NCBI RefSeq assembly: GCF_000789255.1
Contig: NZ_CP009552.1
Location: 1,054,001 to 1,118,000, forward strand
Source of the DNA: Geoglobus acetivorans
GTDB lineage: Archaea; Halobacteriota; Archaeoglobi; Archaeoglobales; Archaeoglobaceae
Direction of reading: 5' to 3'
DNA length: 64,000 nt
Shown here: piece after piece, positions 15,510 through 26,001 of the stretch
Layout of the letters: every line of letters starts with the position of its first letter
Numbering within the stretch: the first letter of the stretch is position 1
Program-made: the position numbers and the translations under genes
The notes under the pieces: model-generated
What the model was told of the DNA's origin: nothing
What the model saw: only the letters and a program-made list of their open reading frames with translations
Databases searched by the model: none

Positions 15510-16160
15510 TCACCCCTGTGGTGGAGTCATCATCATTGTTACCGAACACACATTTCCATCGGGCTGGAAAAGCGTTAGATCAGCATCAACAAATTTTCCT
15601 TCATAGTTCTCCATAACCTGTCCCTGATAGCTCACAGTCGCTGTAAATGCATCTCCCACAGGTTCATCCTTAAGCTCCTCGGCCTCTCCAGGACTGACAG
15701 TCTGAGTGGTTTTTACCATAACCCAGTCGCAGTTGGGAGACACAGGCATATTCTGCATCCCTTTCATGTACATGGTCATTGTAAGGGTATTATCCTCGTA
15801 CTTGTTCCGCATTATGACAACCCCGCCCTCAGAATGCTCCATTCGAATCATCTGCTCGTTGTTATCTGCATCGTAGTAATACCAGAACTCCACCGTCCTT
15901 GTTTCTCCATTCTCCACCACCGTTGCTTTACCATAATACATCTTTTTAGCCACAAACAGGTCGTAAAGCGTGTTAATCCCACCAGCAGATGCCCCGCTCC
16001 CACCAGAACTCCCGCCCTGTGCTGGTTCAGGGGTTCTCTCAGCTTCAGGCGTTGAGACAGGGGTCGGTGTTGCAGCAGGTTTGGCCCCCTCATTCTGGCC
16101 AGAACAGCCAGCCATCAGAAGTACCAGAGCTGCAAAAACAACAATCAGTATTTTCCTCAT
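15510..16160 (-). CDS. Membrane-anchored lipoprotein of unknown function
   Basis: 216 residues with a lipoprotein signal: a short basic start, a hydrophobic core (LIVVFAALVLL) and the lipobox LMAGC at about 15-19. A Pro/Thr/Glu then Gly/Ser-rich linker (about 25-60) is followed by a beta-rich domain with many Met and Tyr residues (FWYYYDAD, MTMYMKGMQNM). It should be tethered outside the cell membrane, with the linker spacing a sensor or binding domain. The layout resembles archaeal lipoproteins related to LolA/LppX-like folds, but I do not claim the family. It is divergent from the Lhr helicase. Confidence 0.85.
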   Translation of the reverse strand: MRKILIVVFAALVLLMAGCSGQNEGAKPAATPTPVSTPEAERTPEPAQGGSSGGSGASAGGINTLYDLFVAKKMYYGKATVVENGETRTVEFWYYYDADNNEQMIRMEHSEGGVVIMRNKYEDNTLTMTMYMKGMQNMPVSPNCDWVMVKTTQTVSPGEAEELKDEPVGDAFTATVSYQGQVMENYEGKFVDADLTLFQPDGNVCSVTMMMTPPQG

Positions 16161-16274
16161 GCTCTAACCTCCGTCAATTATCATGATTTTAGCTTAAGAA
16201 TTATATATGGTTTTTCACAGACCGGAGTGCTGCATTGAGATACCACAACATTTTAAGCACCCTCACAGAACCGG

Positions 16275-18854
16275 ATGCTGGTGATAGTTCAGGGAAAGGC
16301 ATACGACGATGAGGAGATAAAATCCAGGCTCAATCCCATTCTGAGGGAATGGTTCGAAGAAAAATACGGCGAATTCACCCCACCTCAGAAGTACTCAATA
16401 ATGGAGGCTTTTAACGGCAATAACGTGCTCATCTCATCTCCCACGGGCAGTGGGAAGACTCTTGCGGCCTTCATGACAGCTCTGAGCAGACTTCTCGACA
16501 GGGCAGTGGAAGGGACGCTCGAAGACAGAGTGTACGTCGTGTATGTGTCTCCCCTGAAAGCCCTTAACAACGACATAAGAAAAAATCTCGAAGAACCGCT
16601 GAACGAAATCTACGAGCTGGCTGGGAGAAAAAAGATCGGGATTCAGAAGATAAGGGTGGCTGTGAGAACCGGAGACACGGACTCAAGCGAGAAACAGAGG
16701 CAGCTCAGGAAACCTCCACACATCCTGATTACAACCCCTGAGAGTCTCGCAATTGCCCTTTGCTCACCCAAATTCTCAAAAGTCCTGAAAAGGGTGGAGT
16801 TTCTCATAATAGATGAACTTCACGCTCTCGCAGAGAACAAACGTGGCACCCATCTTTCACTCTCGGTGGAGAGGCTCCAGGAAATTCAGGAAGGAAAGAT
16901 GGTAAGGATCGGTCTCTCAGCAACCATTCATCCACTTGAAGGGGTTGCAAGGTTCCTTGCCGGATACGAAAACGGCAGGGAAAGAGACTGTGTGATTGCA
17001 GATGTGACATTCGAAAAGAAAATAGACATCTCCGTGCTTTCACCCGTAGAAAATCTCTTCAACGCCACTGCTGAAGAGATAAGCGAGAAGCTTTACCAGA
17101 CGCTGGCAGAAATGATAAGAGGGGCAAAGACCACGCTGATATTCACAAACACGAGAAGTGCAACGGAGAGAGTAGTGTTTCATCTCAAAAAAATAATGGG
17201 AGACGAGTTTCCGGTTGCCGCCCACCATTCATCCCTCTCAAGGGACGTGAGGCTCGAAGTTGAGGAAAAGCTGAAGAGTGGAGAACTCAAGGTCGTGGTG
17301 AGCTCAACAAGCCTGGAACTGGGCATAGACATTGGCTACGTTGACCTGGTCGTTCTCATAGGTTCTCCAAAAAGCATAAACAGAGCACTGCAGAGAATTG
17401 GCAGAGCGGGGCATAGGCTTCACGAGACGAGCGTGGGCAGAATTGTTGTTCTTGATCATGATGACCTCGTCGAGTGTTCGGTTCTCGCTAAAGAAGCCCT
17501 TGAGAGACGACTTGACAGGATCCACATTCCGGAAAAGCCTCTCGATGTGCTGTGTCAGCACGTTGTGGGAATGGCAATCGAAAGAAAATGGGGTGTCGAT
17601 GATGCTCTCAGGGTCGTGAAAAGAGCCTACCCGTACAGAAACCTCACAAAAGAAGAATTCGTTGCTGTGCTGAAATATCTGGCAGGGAAATACTCAGAGC
17701 TTGAGGAGAAGAACGTTTACGGGAAGATATGGTTTGACGAAGAGACAATGGAATTCGGTAAGAGAGGCAGAATGGTGAGACCCATCTACTACCTCAATAC
17801 CGGTACAATTCCGGATGAGGTTGCAGTGTCGGTCGTGACAAAGGAAGGACACCATGTGGGAAAGGTCGAAGAGGAGTTCGCAGAGAGGCTCGTTAAGGGG
17901 GATATCTTCGTTCTTGCTGGAAGGACGTTCAGATTTTTGAGATCGAGGGGTATGCGCATAATAGTCGAAGAAGTTAAGGACGAGAAACCCACCGTCCCGA
18001 GCTGGTTTTCCGAGCAGTTACCTCTGAGCTACGATCTCGCACTGAGAATACAGGAGTTCAGAAGGGTGATGGACGAAAACCTTGAGAGTGCCCATAAGAT
18101 ACTGAAAAGCTTTCCAGTAGACGGAAATGCTGCTGAGTCCATCATCAGGTACTTCGACGAGCAGAAAAGGTTCAGCATCATACCACACAGCAAGAGGCTT
18201 GTGGTGGAGAAGCTTGAGGAGGACAGGAACTACTATTTCTTCCATACTCTCGTGGGCAGAAGAGCCAACAGTGCCATCGCAAGGACATTCGCTTACAGAG
18301 TTGGAAGGGCAAAGAAGTGCAATGTCCAGTTCACCCTGAACGATAATGGCTTTGTCCTCATCCTCCCCCGGAGTAAAAGATTGAAGGACAGTGAAATAAT
18401 CGACCTCTTCGAGCTGAAAGGCTTCGAAGAGGACCTTAATGAAGCGCTCATGAAGACCGAAATTCTCAGGAGAAGGTTCAGACATGTTGCTGTGAGAAGC
18501 CTTATGATTTTGAGAAACTACCTCGGGAGAGAGAAAAGCGTGTGGAGGCAGCAGGTAAACGCAGACACTCTGCTCAGATTACTTCTGAAGCACTTTGGGA
18601 AGGAGTTCCCGGTAATAAAGGAGACATTCCGGGAGATCATGGAAGATGCGATGGACATCATAAATGCCAGAGATTACCTCTCAAGAATCGGGAAGGAAAT
18701 TGATGTGGTTGTTACACGCATCCCATATCCAAGTCCGTTTGGCCTGAATCTCTATGTAATGGGAGAGGAAGATGTCGTTCTCATGGAGGACAGAAGAAAG
18801 GTGTTGAAGGAACTGCACGAAAAAATCCTTGCATACCTCTCAGCGAACTCATGA
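16275..18854 (+). CDS. Lhr-like SF2 DEAD/H helicase
   Basis: 859 residues. The Q-motif region TPPQKYSI, motif I SPTGSGKT (54-61), motif Ib ITTPESL, motif II IDELHAL, motif III GLSATIH, and motif V/VI STSLELGIDIG ... QRIGRAGHR are all present. They are followed by a winged-helix and a large C-terminal domain ending in a PSPFGLNLYVMG block, the arrangement of Lhr-core helicases. Archaeal Lhr proteins translocate 3' to 5' on single-stranded DNA and act in repair or recombination. The 3' end overlaps convergent hypD by 6 bp. Confidence 0.94.
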   Translation: MLVIVQGKAYDDEEIKSRLNPILREWFEEKYGEFTPPQKYSIMEAFNGNNVLISSPTGSGKTLAAFMTALSRLLDRAVEGTLEDRVYVVYVSPLKALNNDIRKNLEEPLNEIYELAGRKKIGIQKIRVAVRTGDTDSSEKQRQLRKPPHILITTPESLAIALCSPKFSKVLKRVEFLIIDELHALAENKRGTHLSLSVERLQEIQEGKMVRIGLSATIHPLEGVARFLAGYENGRERDCVIADVTFEKKIDISVLSPVENLFNATAEEISEKLYQTLAEMIRGAKTTLIFTNTRSATERVVFHLKKIMGDEFPVAAHHSSLSRDVRLEVEEKLKSGELKVVVSSTSLELGIDIGYVDLVVLIGSPKSINRALQRIGRAGHRLHETSVGRIVVLDHDDLVECSVLAKEALERRLDRIHIPEKPLDVLCQHVVGMAIERKWGVDDALRVVKRAYPYRNLTKEEFVAVLKYLAGKYSELEEKNVYGKIWFDEETMEFGKRGRMVRPIYYLNTGTIPDEVAVSVVTKEGHHVGKVEEEFAERLVKGDIFVLAGRTFRFLRSRGMRIIVEEVKDEKPTVPSWFSEQLPLSYDLALRIQEFRRVMDENLESAHKILKSFPVDGNAAESIIRYFDEQKRFSIIPHSKRLVVEKLEEDRNYYFFHTLVGRRANSAIARTFAYRVGRAKKCNVQFTLNDNGFVLILPRSKRLKDSEIIDLFELKGFEEDLNEALMKTEILRRRFRHVAVRSLMILRNYLGREKSVWRQQVNADTLLRLLLKHFGKEFPVIKETFREIMEDAMDIINARDYLSRIGKEIDVVVTRIPYPSPFGLNLYVMGEEDVVLMEDRRKVLKELHEKILAYLSANS

Positions 18855-19907
18855 GATTCTGTATTTGGCCCATATATTGCACGTACCCTCGAAGCTCACC
18901 ATGCATGGGCCAATGGGGTTTCGGGGTGTGCATGCAGTCATGAAAAGCCTGCAATCCTTCGGAGTTATCAGCCCTTTTAAAACCTCTCCGCACCTGCAGT
19001 GCTTTTTCCGCTTATCCACCTTCGGGACGAAGTTCTCAAACACATCCTCGAAAACCTTTTCAGCATCCTTTTCCTCAAAGTCTTTCCTTATTCCTGCACC
19101 GGTTTCAGGAATTGCCCCGAGACCTCTCCACTCGCCATCCCCGGGATGAAACACCTCGTTCATGACTTCCTGGGCCTTCACATTGCCCTCGTACTTAACA
19201 GCCCTCGTGTATTCGTTGAATATTCCACCCTCATTCTCGCGAATTGCCCTAACGAGCATGTATACTGCAAGAAGCACATCCTGTGGCTCAAAACCCGCTA
19301 TTGCCATGGGGATACCGTATTTTCTGTATCTCTCATAGGCTTTTACACCCACAATCGTGGAAACGTGCCCCGGATTGATGAAACCGTCAATCCTCATATC
19401 TCCGGATACCAGAGCCTCTATCGCAGGGATGAAAAACCTGTGAGCAGAGTACACGTAAAAGTTTTCAGGAGAATCTTTAATCGCCACAGCTATTGACGGC
19501 ATGGTCGTCTCGAACCCGATACCGAAAAAGACCACGTCCTTTTCCTCCCGTTTTGCGATCTCAACGGCATCGAAAACGCTGTAAACTATTCTGACGTCCT
19601 TGCCCTTACTCCTGTAATAAAAGAGACTCCTGTCTTCGAACGGAACCCTGGCCATGTCTCCAAATGTCGTGAGAATCACATCCCGGTTTTCGAGAAGGTG
19701 GAATACCTTCTGCAGGTCCGTGTCGGGGATGATGCACACGGGACATCCGGGCCCGCTCAGAAGCTTTACGTTTTGCGGGAGAATACTTCTGAGATTGTAT
19801 TTCGAAATTGTATCTTCGTGGGTTCCGCACAGATGCATAAGGTTAATCTCCTGTCCTTTGCTAAGCTCCTCTATCTTCCGGACTATTCTTCCAGTATCTT
19901 CTGCCAT
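18849..19907 (-). CDS. hypD: Hydrogenase maturation protein HypD
   Basis: 352 residues with family marks: LMHLCGTHED near the N-terminus, GPGCPVCI (about 62-69), IGFETTMPS, and a C-terminal cysteine block (HCRCGEVLKG through CNIWAKY) carrying the [4Fe-4S] ligands. HypD forms the scaffold with HypC on which Fe(CN)2CO is assembled for [NiFe] hydrogenase. The gene overlaps hypC by 25 bp, and the order on this strand is hypA-hypB-hypC-hypD. No hydrogenase structural gene lies in the window. Confidence 0.97.
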   Translation of the reverse strand: MAEDTGRIVRKIEELSKGQEINLMHLCGTHEDTISKYNLRSILPQNVKLLSGPGCPVCIIPDTDLQKVFHLLENRDVILTTFGDMARVPFEDRSLFYYRSKGKDVRIVYSVFDAVEIAKREEKDVVFFGIGFETTMPSIAVAIKDSPENFYVYSAHRFFIPAIEALVSGDMRIDGFINPGHVSTIVGVKAYERYRKYGIPMAIAGFEPQDVLLAVYMLVRAIRENEGGIFNEYTRAVKYEGNVKAQEVMNEVFHPGDGEWRGLGAIPETGAGIRKDFEEKDAEKVFEDVFENFVPKVDKRKKHCRCGEVLKGLITPKDCRLFMTACTPRNPIGPCMVSFEGTCNIWAKYRIS

Positions 19908-20098
19908 AATCTATCAATCTCCTCAACTTCTTCTTTCGAAACCTTCTGTATCGCGAGCCCAACATGAATCAAAACGTAATCTCCAACCCTCACATCATCA
20001 AGCAAATCAACCCTCACCTTCCTCCTGGCCCCCTTCATGTCCACCGTGGCGTAAGGCCACTCAACCTCCACAACTTCAGCCGGAATTGCCAGACACAT
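19883..20098 (-). CDS. hypC: Hydrogenase maturation chaperone HypC
   Basis: 71 residues beginning MCLAIPAEVV; the invariant Cys2 carries the Fe(CN)2CO moiety. The OB-like core has the typical VGDYVLIHVGLAIQKV and ends in an acidic helix. Length is normal for the family. It overlaps hypB by 23 bp upstream and hypD by 25 bp downstream, so translation is coupled and HypC/HypD, which work as a complex, are made together. Confidence 0.97.
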   Translation of the reverse strand: MCLAIPAEVVEVEWPYATVDMKGARRKVRVDLLDDVRVGDYVLIHVGLAIQKVSKEEVEEIDRLWQKILEE

Positions 20099-20741
20099 TC
20101 AGGACACCTCTCAGAAATTCAATCCACTCCTCAAACCCGATATCCTTTTTCAAATCCATCCTGATTATCCTCGCCTCAGGATTGAGATTCCTTGCATCCT
20201 TTTCCATTTTATCCACATCCGCCTCAACAAACTCCGCAAGCGCAACCTTGTTGATTATTATGACATCGGCAAGCCTGAAAATTTCCGGGTGTTTTTCGAC
20301 CACATCGTCCCCCTCGGTAACGCTTACCATAACAACCCTGAAGTCCTCTCCGAGATCAAAATCCACCGGGCAGATCAGGTTGCCAACATTTTCAATTAGA
20401 AGGAGATCTACATCCTCAAATTTGCGAATTCTGTGATGGATCAGGTGAGCATCAAGGTGACATTCTTTTCCGGTATTCACGGGTTCGGCCACAACATCGT
20501 GTGCAGCCACTCTCTCATAATCCGCCCTGCATATCACATCCCCGAGAATTACGCCGATTCTGATGTCCCTGAGAGCTTCAACCGTTTTCTCGATGAACAG
20601 CGTTTTCCCAGACCCTATCGCACCCATTATGTTCACCGCAACAATACCCTGTTCTCTCAAAAACTTCCTGTTCTCCGCTGCAAGCCTCCTGTTTTCGCTC
20701 AGCAGATCAATTTCAGCATCGATCTCTATTTTATGCATCAA
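20076..20741 (-). CDS. hypB: Hydrogenase nickel incorporation GTPase HypB
   Basis: 221 residues. The P-loop GAIGSGKT lies near 40-47, followed by GDVICRADYERV and the metal-site segment NTGKECHLDAHLIH, then the guanine-specificity NKVALAE. The enzyme delivers nickel to the hydrogenase large subunit, using GTP, with HypA. The N-terminus lacks the histidine-rich nickel store seen in some bacteria. The frame offers MM at the start, so the first Met is uncertain by one codon. It overlaps hypA by 4 bp. Confidence 0.97.
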   Translation of the reverse strand: MMHKIEIDAEIDLLSENRRLAAENRKFLREQGIVAVNIMGAIGSGKTLFIEKTVEALRDIRIGVILGDVICRADYERVAAHDVVAEPVNTGKECHLDAHLIHHRIRKFEDVDLLLIENVGNLICPVDFDLGEDFRVVMVSVTEGDDVVEKHPEIFRLADVIIINKVALAEFVEADVDKMEKDARNLNPEARIIRMDLKKDIGFEEWIEFLRGVLNVSGNSG

Positions 20742-21073
20742 TCCACCTCCATAATTACGCTTTTTAAAATCATTTCCTTCCCGCCGTTAACACTCACAAA
20801 ACCACCGCACTCACAGACTCCCGCAGGGGCATCAAACTCTTTCCCGCATTTCACACACCTGATTTCCGGCTTAACAAACTCGATTTCAAGAGTGCAGTTT
20901 TCAGCTATCGTTTCCCTGCTTATTGCCCTGAAACAGAACTCAAGCTGTTCGGGATTTATCAAAAGCAGCTCACCAATTACAAGATGAGCTTTTTTAATTT
21001 CCCTGGCATTGTTCTTTTCAGCCAGATTGAGCAGATTTTCGAGTATCGCTTCAGCATAACTCATTTCATGCAT
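20738..21073 (-). CDS. hypA: Hydrogenase nickel metallochaperone HypA
   Basis: 111 residues from ATG 21073. This start gives [10 protein letters not shown], whose Met-His N-terminus is the conserved nickel ligand; the longer frame to 21106 would bury it. The zinc ribbon is CVKC ... CEC(GG) in the C-terminal half. HypA hands nickel to hydrogenase with HypB. First gene of the leftward hyp operon; only 49 bp separate it from divergent hypF, so the two operons share a compact promoter. Confidence 0.95.
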   Translation of the reverse strand: MHEMSYAEAILENLLNLAEKNNAREIKKAHLVIGELLLINPEQLEFCFRAISRETIAENCTLEIEFVKPEIRCVKCGKEFDAPAGVCECGGFVSVNGGKEMILKSVIMEVD

Positions 21074-21122
21074 CACATCAAGGCATGGAAAACGTAATAT
21101 AACCATTTTCCCTCCCAGATTC

Positions 21123-23357
21123 GTGTTTAAAATCCTCGTAACCGGAAGAGTTCAGGGAGTGGGATTCAGACCGTTCGTTTTTAGACTCGCAAGGAGCATG
21201 GGTCTCAAAGGTTATGTGAAGAACGTTGGAGATGGTACTGTAGAAATTGTGGTTGACAGAGACCCAGATGTTTTTGCTGAAAGGCTTAAAAAAGAGAAGC
21301 CCCCGATGGCCGTCATAGACCGGGTGATCGTTGAGGAGACAGACGGAAGTTACGATGACTTCACAATCCTGAAGAGTGGTGGTGTCTCCGGGCTTTTTTC
21401 ACTCCCGCCTCCGGATTTTGCAGTATGTGAGGAATGTTCAGAGGAGATATTTGATGAGAGCAACAGGCGGTACCTCTACCCTTTCACCACGTGCACGAAC
21501 TGCGGGCAGAGGTTCAGCATCTCATTCTCACTTCCCTTCGACAGAGAGAACACAACACTCGTGGAGTTTCCCCTGTGTGAAAAATGTCAGAGAGAATACG
21601 AAAATCCGGAGGACAGGAGATATTTCGCCCAGTCGATAACCTGTCCCGAATGCGGGCCCCACTACCAGCTTGCTCCCCACGGAATCAGAGGTGTCGGGGC
21701 AATCAGAAAGGCTGCTGAGCTGCTCGATTCCGGGAAAATCGTGGCAATAAAGGGAATAGGGGGATTCCACATCGCATGCCTTACCGACGATGATGCTGTT
21801 GAGAGGCTGAGAGGTGTTCTCAGAAGACCCCATCAACCCTTCGCAGTAATGGTGAGAGACATTGAAACGGCAGAAAAGTATGCATACGTGAACGAAAAAG
21901 AAAAGTCCGAGCTCCTCAGTTACACAAGGCCCATTGTCGTGCTGAAAAAGAAGGCTGAACTTTACCAGGTGGCACCACTACTCGATACTGTGGGCATAAT
22001 GCTTCCATACACTGCACTCCACAAAATCCTGTTCGGCTTTCTGAGGGCTGATGCACTTGTCATGACCTCCGCCAACATGCCCGGAGAGCCGATGGCAATT
22101 GAGATGCCAGATATAGAGTGTGATGCCGTGCTGACCCACAACATGAGGATACACAACAGGGTGGATGACTCGGTTCTGAAAATTGTCGGCGGAAGGAGGA
22201 TGATTATACGGCGTTCGAGGGGATTCGTCCCCACTCCAATCGGTATTGGGGTTAATGCCGAGGCAATATCCCTCGGAGCCGAGCTTTACAATTCCATAGC
22301 GGTCCTGAAGGATCACAAGGCCATCCCGTCCCAGTACATAGGCAACACCGCCAACTTCAAAACATTTAACGAATTTTTCAAAAGGGCAGTTGAATTCTGG
22401 CTGGAATATCTCAACATCAGGCCAGACTTTGTAGTCCGGGACCTGCATCCGCTGTACAACACCTCACGATACGCCACCGAACTTGCCGAGAGAACGGGGG
22501 CTGAAGTGCTGAGTGTTCAGCACCATCTTGCCCACGCCCTCTCAGTCATGGCTGAAAGAGGGCTTGATAGGGCCATGGCCATAACCGTGGATGGAGCCGG
22601 TTACGGCATGGATGGCACGGTATGGGGTGGAGAGGTTCTCTACGTTGACCTGAAAGAGAGAATTTTCAGGAGGGTGGCAAGGCTGGAGAGAATAAAGCTA
22701 CTCGGAGGAGATCTCGCTGTTCACCACCCTCTCAGAACACTTTTTTCAATAATATACAAACATGAAAGAGACTTCGAGCTGTTAGAAGACTATGAGAAGT
22801 ATCTCAGAGATGGGGAGAGCTTCGAGCTGTTCGAGAAAATGTACGTAAAGAACATCAACACCGCCCCGGCATCCTCGGCAGGGAGATACATGGACGCCAT
22901 AGCAGCCATGACAGAGGTCTGCCTTGAAAGAACGTACGAGGGAGAACCTGCAATGAAGGCTGAAGGGCTTGCAAGAAGGGATAGCCAGATATACAGCCCG
23001 GTAATCGAGGAGAGCTATGAACCATTCGAGTTCAGCATTGATGGTTCAAGCAGGAAGGATTACGTCAGGGTTATCAGATTCACCCACATATTTTCGGATT
23101 CGCTCAGAAGGCTCAAGCGGGGAGAGGACAGAAGAGCGGTTGCATGGAGGCTCATAGACTACCTCGCAAGGGCGTTCTGTGAGGTTGTGAAAGGGCAGGA
23201 TATTCCGGTAGTTGTGAGCGGAGGTGTTGCCTACAATTCCCATTTCATGGCATCCCTTTCAGAAAGTCTGAAGTTTTACACGAATGAGCTTGTTCCGGCG
23301 GGAGATAATGGAATATCCCTCGGACAGCTGTATGCCCTAAAATTCCTGGAGGTTTGA
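21123..23357 (+). CDS. hypF: Carbamoyltransferase HypF
   Basis: 744 residues from a GTG start with all HypF domains. The N-terminal acylphosphatase domain ([12 protein letters not shown]) is followed by two zinc fingers (CEEC ... CTNCGQR; CEKC ... CPECGPH), a YrdC-like domain ([12 protein letters not shown]), and a Kae1-like domain with [11 protein letters not shown] and VVSGGVAYN. It converts carbamoyl phosphate to carbamoyl-AMP and transfers the group to the C-terminal cysteine of HypE for cyanide synthesis. Its stop lies 2 nt before the hypE start. Confidence 0.97.
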   Translation: MFKILVTGRVQGVGFRPFVFRLARSMGLKGYVKNVGDGTVEIVVDRDPDVFAERLKKEKPPMAVIDRVIVEETDGSYDDFTILKSGGVSGLFSLPPPDFAVCEECSEEIFDESNRRYLYPFTTCTNCGQRFSISFSLPFDRENTTLVEFPLCEKCQREYENPEDRRYFAQSITCPECGPHYQLAPHGIRGVGAIRKAAELLDSGKIVAIKGIGGFHIACLTDDDAVERLRGVLRRPHQPFAVMVRDIETAEKYAYVNEKEKSELLSYTRPIVVLKKKAELYQVAPLLDTVGIMLPYTALHKILFGFLRADALVMTSANMPGEPMAIEMPDIECDAVLTHNMRIHNRVDDSVLKIVGGRRMIIRRSRGFVPTPIGIGVNAEAISLGAELYNSIAVLKDHKAIPSQYIGNTANFKTFNEFFKRAVEFWLEYLNIRPDFVVRDLHPLYNTSRYATELAERTGAEVLSVQHHLAHALSVMAERGLDRAMAITVDGAGYGMDGTVWGGEVLYVDLKERIFRRVARLERIKLLGGDLAVHHPLRTLFSIIYKHERDFELLEDYEKYLRDGESFELFEKMYVKNINTAPASSAGRYMDAIAAMTEVCLERTYEGEPAMKAEGLARRDSQIYSPVIEESYEPFEFSIDGSSRKDYVRVIRFTHIFSDSLRRLKRGEDRRAVAWRLIDYLARAFCEVVKGQDIPVVVSGGVAYNSHFMASLSESLKFYTNELVPAGDNGISLGQLYALKFLEV

Positions 23358-23359
23358 AG

Positions 23360-24391
23360 ATGATAAGAAGAGAAGATGGTGCCGGCGGAAAATACATGTC
23401 AGAATTTCTCAAAAAGAGGATTTTTTCAAGAATTGACACCAGCGCTGGAGAGATTGCTCTTTCCGACATGGAGGACTCTGCGGATTTCGATGATGCGTAC
23501 GTGCTGACGACAGACAGCTACACTGCCTTCCCTCCGGTGTTCAGAGGGGGCAGCATAGGAAGTCTTGCGATTTGCGGCACGTCCAATGACCTGGCCGTTG
23601 TTGGTGCTGAGCCCGCATTCATGTCCCTTGCGTTCATAATCCAGGAGGGCTTCGAGGACAGTGTTTTCGAGAGAATTATGGACGATATTGCCCACTGGGT
23701 GGAGAAGATCGGTGTTAAGATAATAACGGGGGACACAAAAGTTGTCGAAATGAACGCAGGCATATTCGTGAACACATCCGGAATTGGAATGAGAAACGAA
23801 CACCTTGAAAGGAATCTTGAGACAGTAAGAGAACACAGAAACTACCCGTTCAGGTGGATCAGAGATTCCGGATTGAGAACAGGAGATGCGATAATTGTCA
23901 GCGGAGCCATCGGGGAGCATGGTCTGACGATGCTCCTTGAGAGAGAAGACCTTGGATTTGAGATTGACATTGAGAGTGATGTTCAGCCGGTCTGGTTTGC
24001 CGTGAGAGATGCGCTTGACGTGGGAGGAATTGTGGCAATGAAGGATCCAACAAGAGGTGGGCTGGCAGAAACTCTGAACGAAATGGCTGAAAAAAGCGGC
24101 GTTGGAATAAAGATAGACGAGGAGAAAATTCCGGTCAGAGACGATGTCGCTGGCGTGTGTGAGGCTCTCGGACTTGATCCACTAACCCTCGCCAACGAGG
24201 GCAAAGTTGTTCTCGGGGTTGTTAGCGAGCTTGCTGAGGACGTTCTGAAAGCTCTGAGAAGGCATGATAGAAATGCAGAGATAATTGGCCACGCCACCGA
24301 CAAATTCAAAGAGGTCGTGGTTGAAACGAAAATAGGCACGACAAAGATCCTCCCTCCACCGGTAATGGATCCGATTCCAAGAGTTTGCTGA
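23360..24391 (+). CDS. hypE: Hydrogenase maturation protein HypE
   Basis: About 343 residues from ATG 23360, which has GGAGGT 6 nt upstream (23348-23353); a TTG six bases earlier is the alternative. The AIR-synthase/PurM-like fold shows DDAYVLTTDSY, ICGTSNDLAVVGA and MKDPTRGGLAETLNE. The C-terminus ends PIPRVC, so the essential terminal cysteine that is carbamoylated by HypF and dehydrated to thiocyanate is present. Coupled to hypF. Confidence 0.96.
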   Translation: MIRREDGAGGKYMSEFLKKRIFSRIDTSAGEIALSDMEDSADFDDAYVLTTDSYTAFPPVFRGGSIGSLAICGTSNDLAVVGAEPAFMSLAFIIQEGFEDSVFERIMDDIAHWVEKIGVKIITGDTKVVEMNAGIFVNTSGIGMRNEHLERNLETVREHRNYPFRWIRDSGLRTGDAIIVSGAIGEHGLTMLLEREDLGFEIDIESDVQPVWFAVRDALDVGGIVAMKDPTRGGLAETLNEMAEKSGVGIKIDEEKIPVRDDVAGVCEALGLDPLTLANEGKVVLGVVSELAEDVLKALRRHDRNAEIIGHATDKFKEVVVETKIGTTKILPPPVMDPIPRVC

Positions 24392-24428
24392 GGTAAGTTT
24401 TTATTTTTCAAATGCGTGGGATTCAGCA

Positions 24429-25310
24429 ATGATCGCCTCATCCCCAGGAAAGGCAATAATATTCGGAGAACATGCTGTGGTTTACGGAAGACACGCTGTC
24501 GTATCTGCGATAAACCTGAGATGCTATGTCAAAGCAGAGAAGTCAGGTGATTTTCGGATAATTTCACACTTCGGCAAAACCGGTCTGGATTTCAGAGGGG
24601 AGCATGCATACATTTCATATGCAATAAAAAGGTTCTCCGAGTCCTTTGACATTAAAGGAGTTAGAATTGAGGTCAAAAGCCATATACCTCCTGCATCAGG
24701 ACTTGGCAGCTCTGCTGCAGTTACAGTTGCGACTCTTGGAGCGCTGAATGCCGAATTTGAAGCGGGAATGGACAGAGAGGACATTTTCGAACTCGCAAGA
24801 AAGGTTGAACTTGACGTTCAGGGCATAGGAAGCGGCACAGACCCGTTTGTTTCCACGTACGGAGGGGGCTGGATAATTCCTGAAAAGAGAAAATTTACGT
24901 CAAACGTCGAATTCGGGGTGATAAACACAGGAATGGAATCCATAACCTCCGAAATGGTCAGAAAGGTAAGGGAACTGAAAGAAAAGTATCCGGAACTGAT
25001 TGAGAAGATTATGGATTCAATAGACCAGGTTGCATTGGAAGGCGCCAGAGCGCTCGAAAATGGGGATGTAACAAAGCTGAATCTCCTTTTCAGAATAAAT
25101 CAGAGTCTCCTCAGGGCCATAGGGGTCAGCACACCTGAGATAGACCGGATTGTTGCTGATGTTGAATCAAAAGGCCATTCAGCAAAAATTACCGGGGCAG
25201 GAGGCGGGGGTTGCCTGCTGACCACGGGCGAGGGAGACTTCAGAATAAAACTTTCTGCGGAGGGGGTCAGAGTTGAAGATTTTGAAGATTGGCGGGAGCC
25301 TTATAACTGA
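24429..25310 (+). CDS. mvk: Mevalonate kinase
   Basis: 293 residues of the GHMP kinase superfamily. N-terminal SSPGKAIIFGEHAVVYG, ATP-binding PPASGLGSSAAVTVA (about 95-109), SGTDPFVSTYGG, and C-terminal ITGAGGGGCLLTT are all typical of mevalonate kinase. It phosphorylates mevalonate, the first committed kinase step to isoprenoid lipids. It overlaps the isopentenyl phosphate kinase gene by 38 bp. The pairing points to the archaeal variant mevalonate route through isopentenyl phosphate. Confidence 0.95.
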   Translation: MIASSPGKAIIFGEHAVVYGRHAVVSAINLRCYVKAEKSGDFRIISHFGKTGLDFRGEHAYISYAIKRFSESFDIKGVRIEVKSHIPPASGLGSSAAVTVATLGALNAEFEAGMDREDIFELARKVELDVQGIGSGTDPFVSTYGGGWIIPEKRKFTSNVEFGVINTGMESITSEMVRKVRELKEKYPELIEKIMDSIDQVALEGARALENGDVTKLNLLFRINQSLLRAIGVSTPEIDRIVADVESKGHSAKITGAGGGGCLLTTGEGDFRIKLSAEGVRVEDFEDWREPYN

Positions 25311-25980
25311 CAAGTCTGAAGGGGCGTTTGAGATTGCAAAAACAGACGTAATGGACATGATTTCCAGGCAAATACGTGGTGAGGTGATCCTCGTTCACGG
25401 GGCTGGCAGTTTCGGTCACCCACATGTAAAAAAATTCGGTCTTTCTCCGGAGGGCGTTTCAAGGACGCACAGCGCATGCCTCAGGCTCAATGCAATATTC
25501 TGCAGCTCGCTGATAGAACACGGGCTGAACCCGATTCCTCTGCACCCAATGGAGTTCTTCAACAATCCAGATTATGAATTTGTTAAGGAACTCGTTTCAA
25601 TGGGATTCATTCCAGTGCTTCACGGGGATGTCGTTCTGGAAAACAGTAAGTTCAGGGTGATGAGCGGAGACGAAATTGTCAGAGTCCTTGCGGAAGAGCT
25701 TGAGCCTGAAGCCGTTGGATTTGCAAGCGACCTGCCGGTGATTGTGGAAGGCAAACCCGTTGAGGAAATAAACCCCAGAAACTTTACCGAAATTCTAAGG
25801 AGGATCGGGGATGCAGGAAACAAGGAGGACGTTACAGGTGGAATGAGGGGGAAACTGGAGGAAGCAGTCAGAATAGCCAGAATCTGTGACGTTTTCATAT
25901 TCAACGGTCTTGAGAATGGAGCCGTTGAAAAATTCCTTGAAGGTCGTCATGTTGGAACGCGGCTGGCAAAAATTATTTAA
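25273..25980 (+). CDS. ipk: Isopentenyl phosphate kinase
   Basis: 235 residues of the amino acid kinase fold: KIGGSLITDK at the N-terminus, VHGAGSFGHPHVKKFGL with the catalytic-type histidine (family mark of IPK), GDVVLE, and GGMRGKLEEAV in the nucleotide region. It converts isopentenyl phosphate to IPP. The start is one of two in-frame TTG codons (25273 or 25282), and both overlap the end of the mevalonate kinase gene. Later pathway enzymes (IPP isomerase, prenyl synthase) are encoded at 55117-57145. Confidence 0.94.
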   Translation: MKILKIGGSLITDKSEGAFEIAKTDVMDMISRQIRGEVILVHGAGSFGHPHVKKFGLSPEGVSRTHSACLRLNAIFCSSLIEHGLNPIPLHPMEFFNNPDYEFVKELVSMGFIPVLHGDVVLENSKFRVMSGDEIVRVLAEELEPEAVGFASDLPVIVEGKPVEEINPRNFTEILRRIGDAGNKEDVTGGMRGKLEEAVRIARICDVFIFNGLENGAVEKFLEGRHVGTRLAKII

Positions 25981-26001
25981 CTTAAAAATACCATTTTATT
26001 C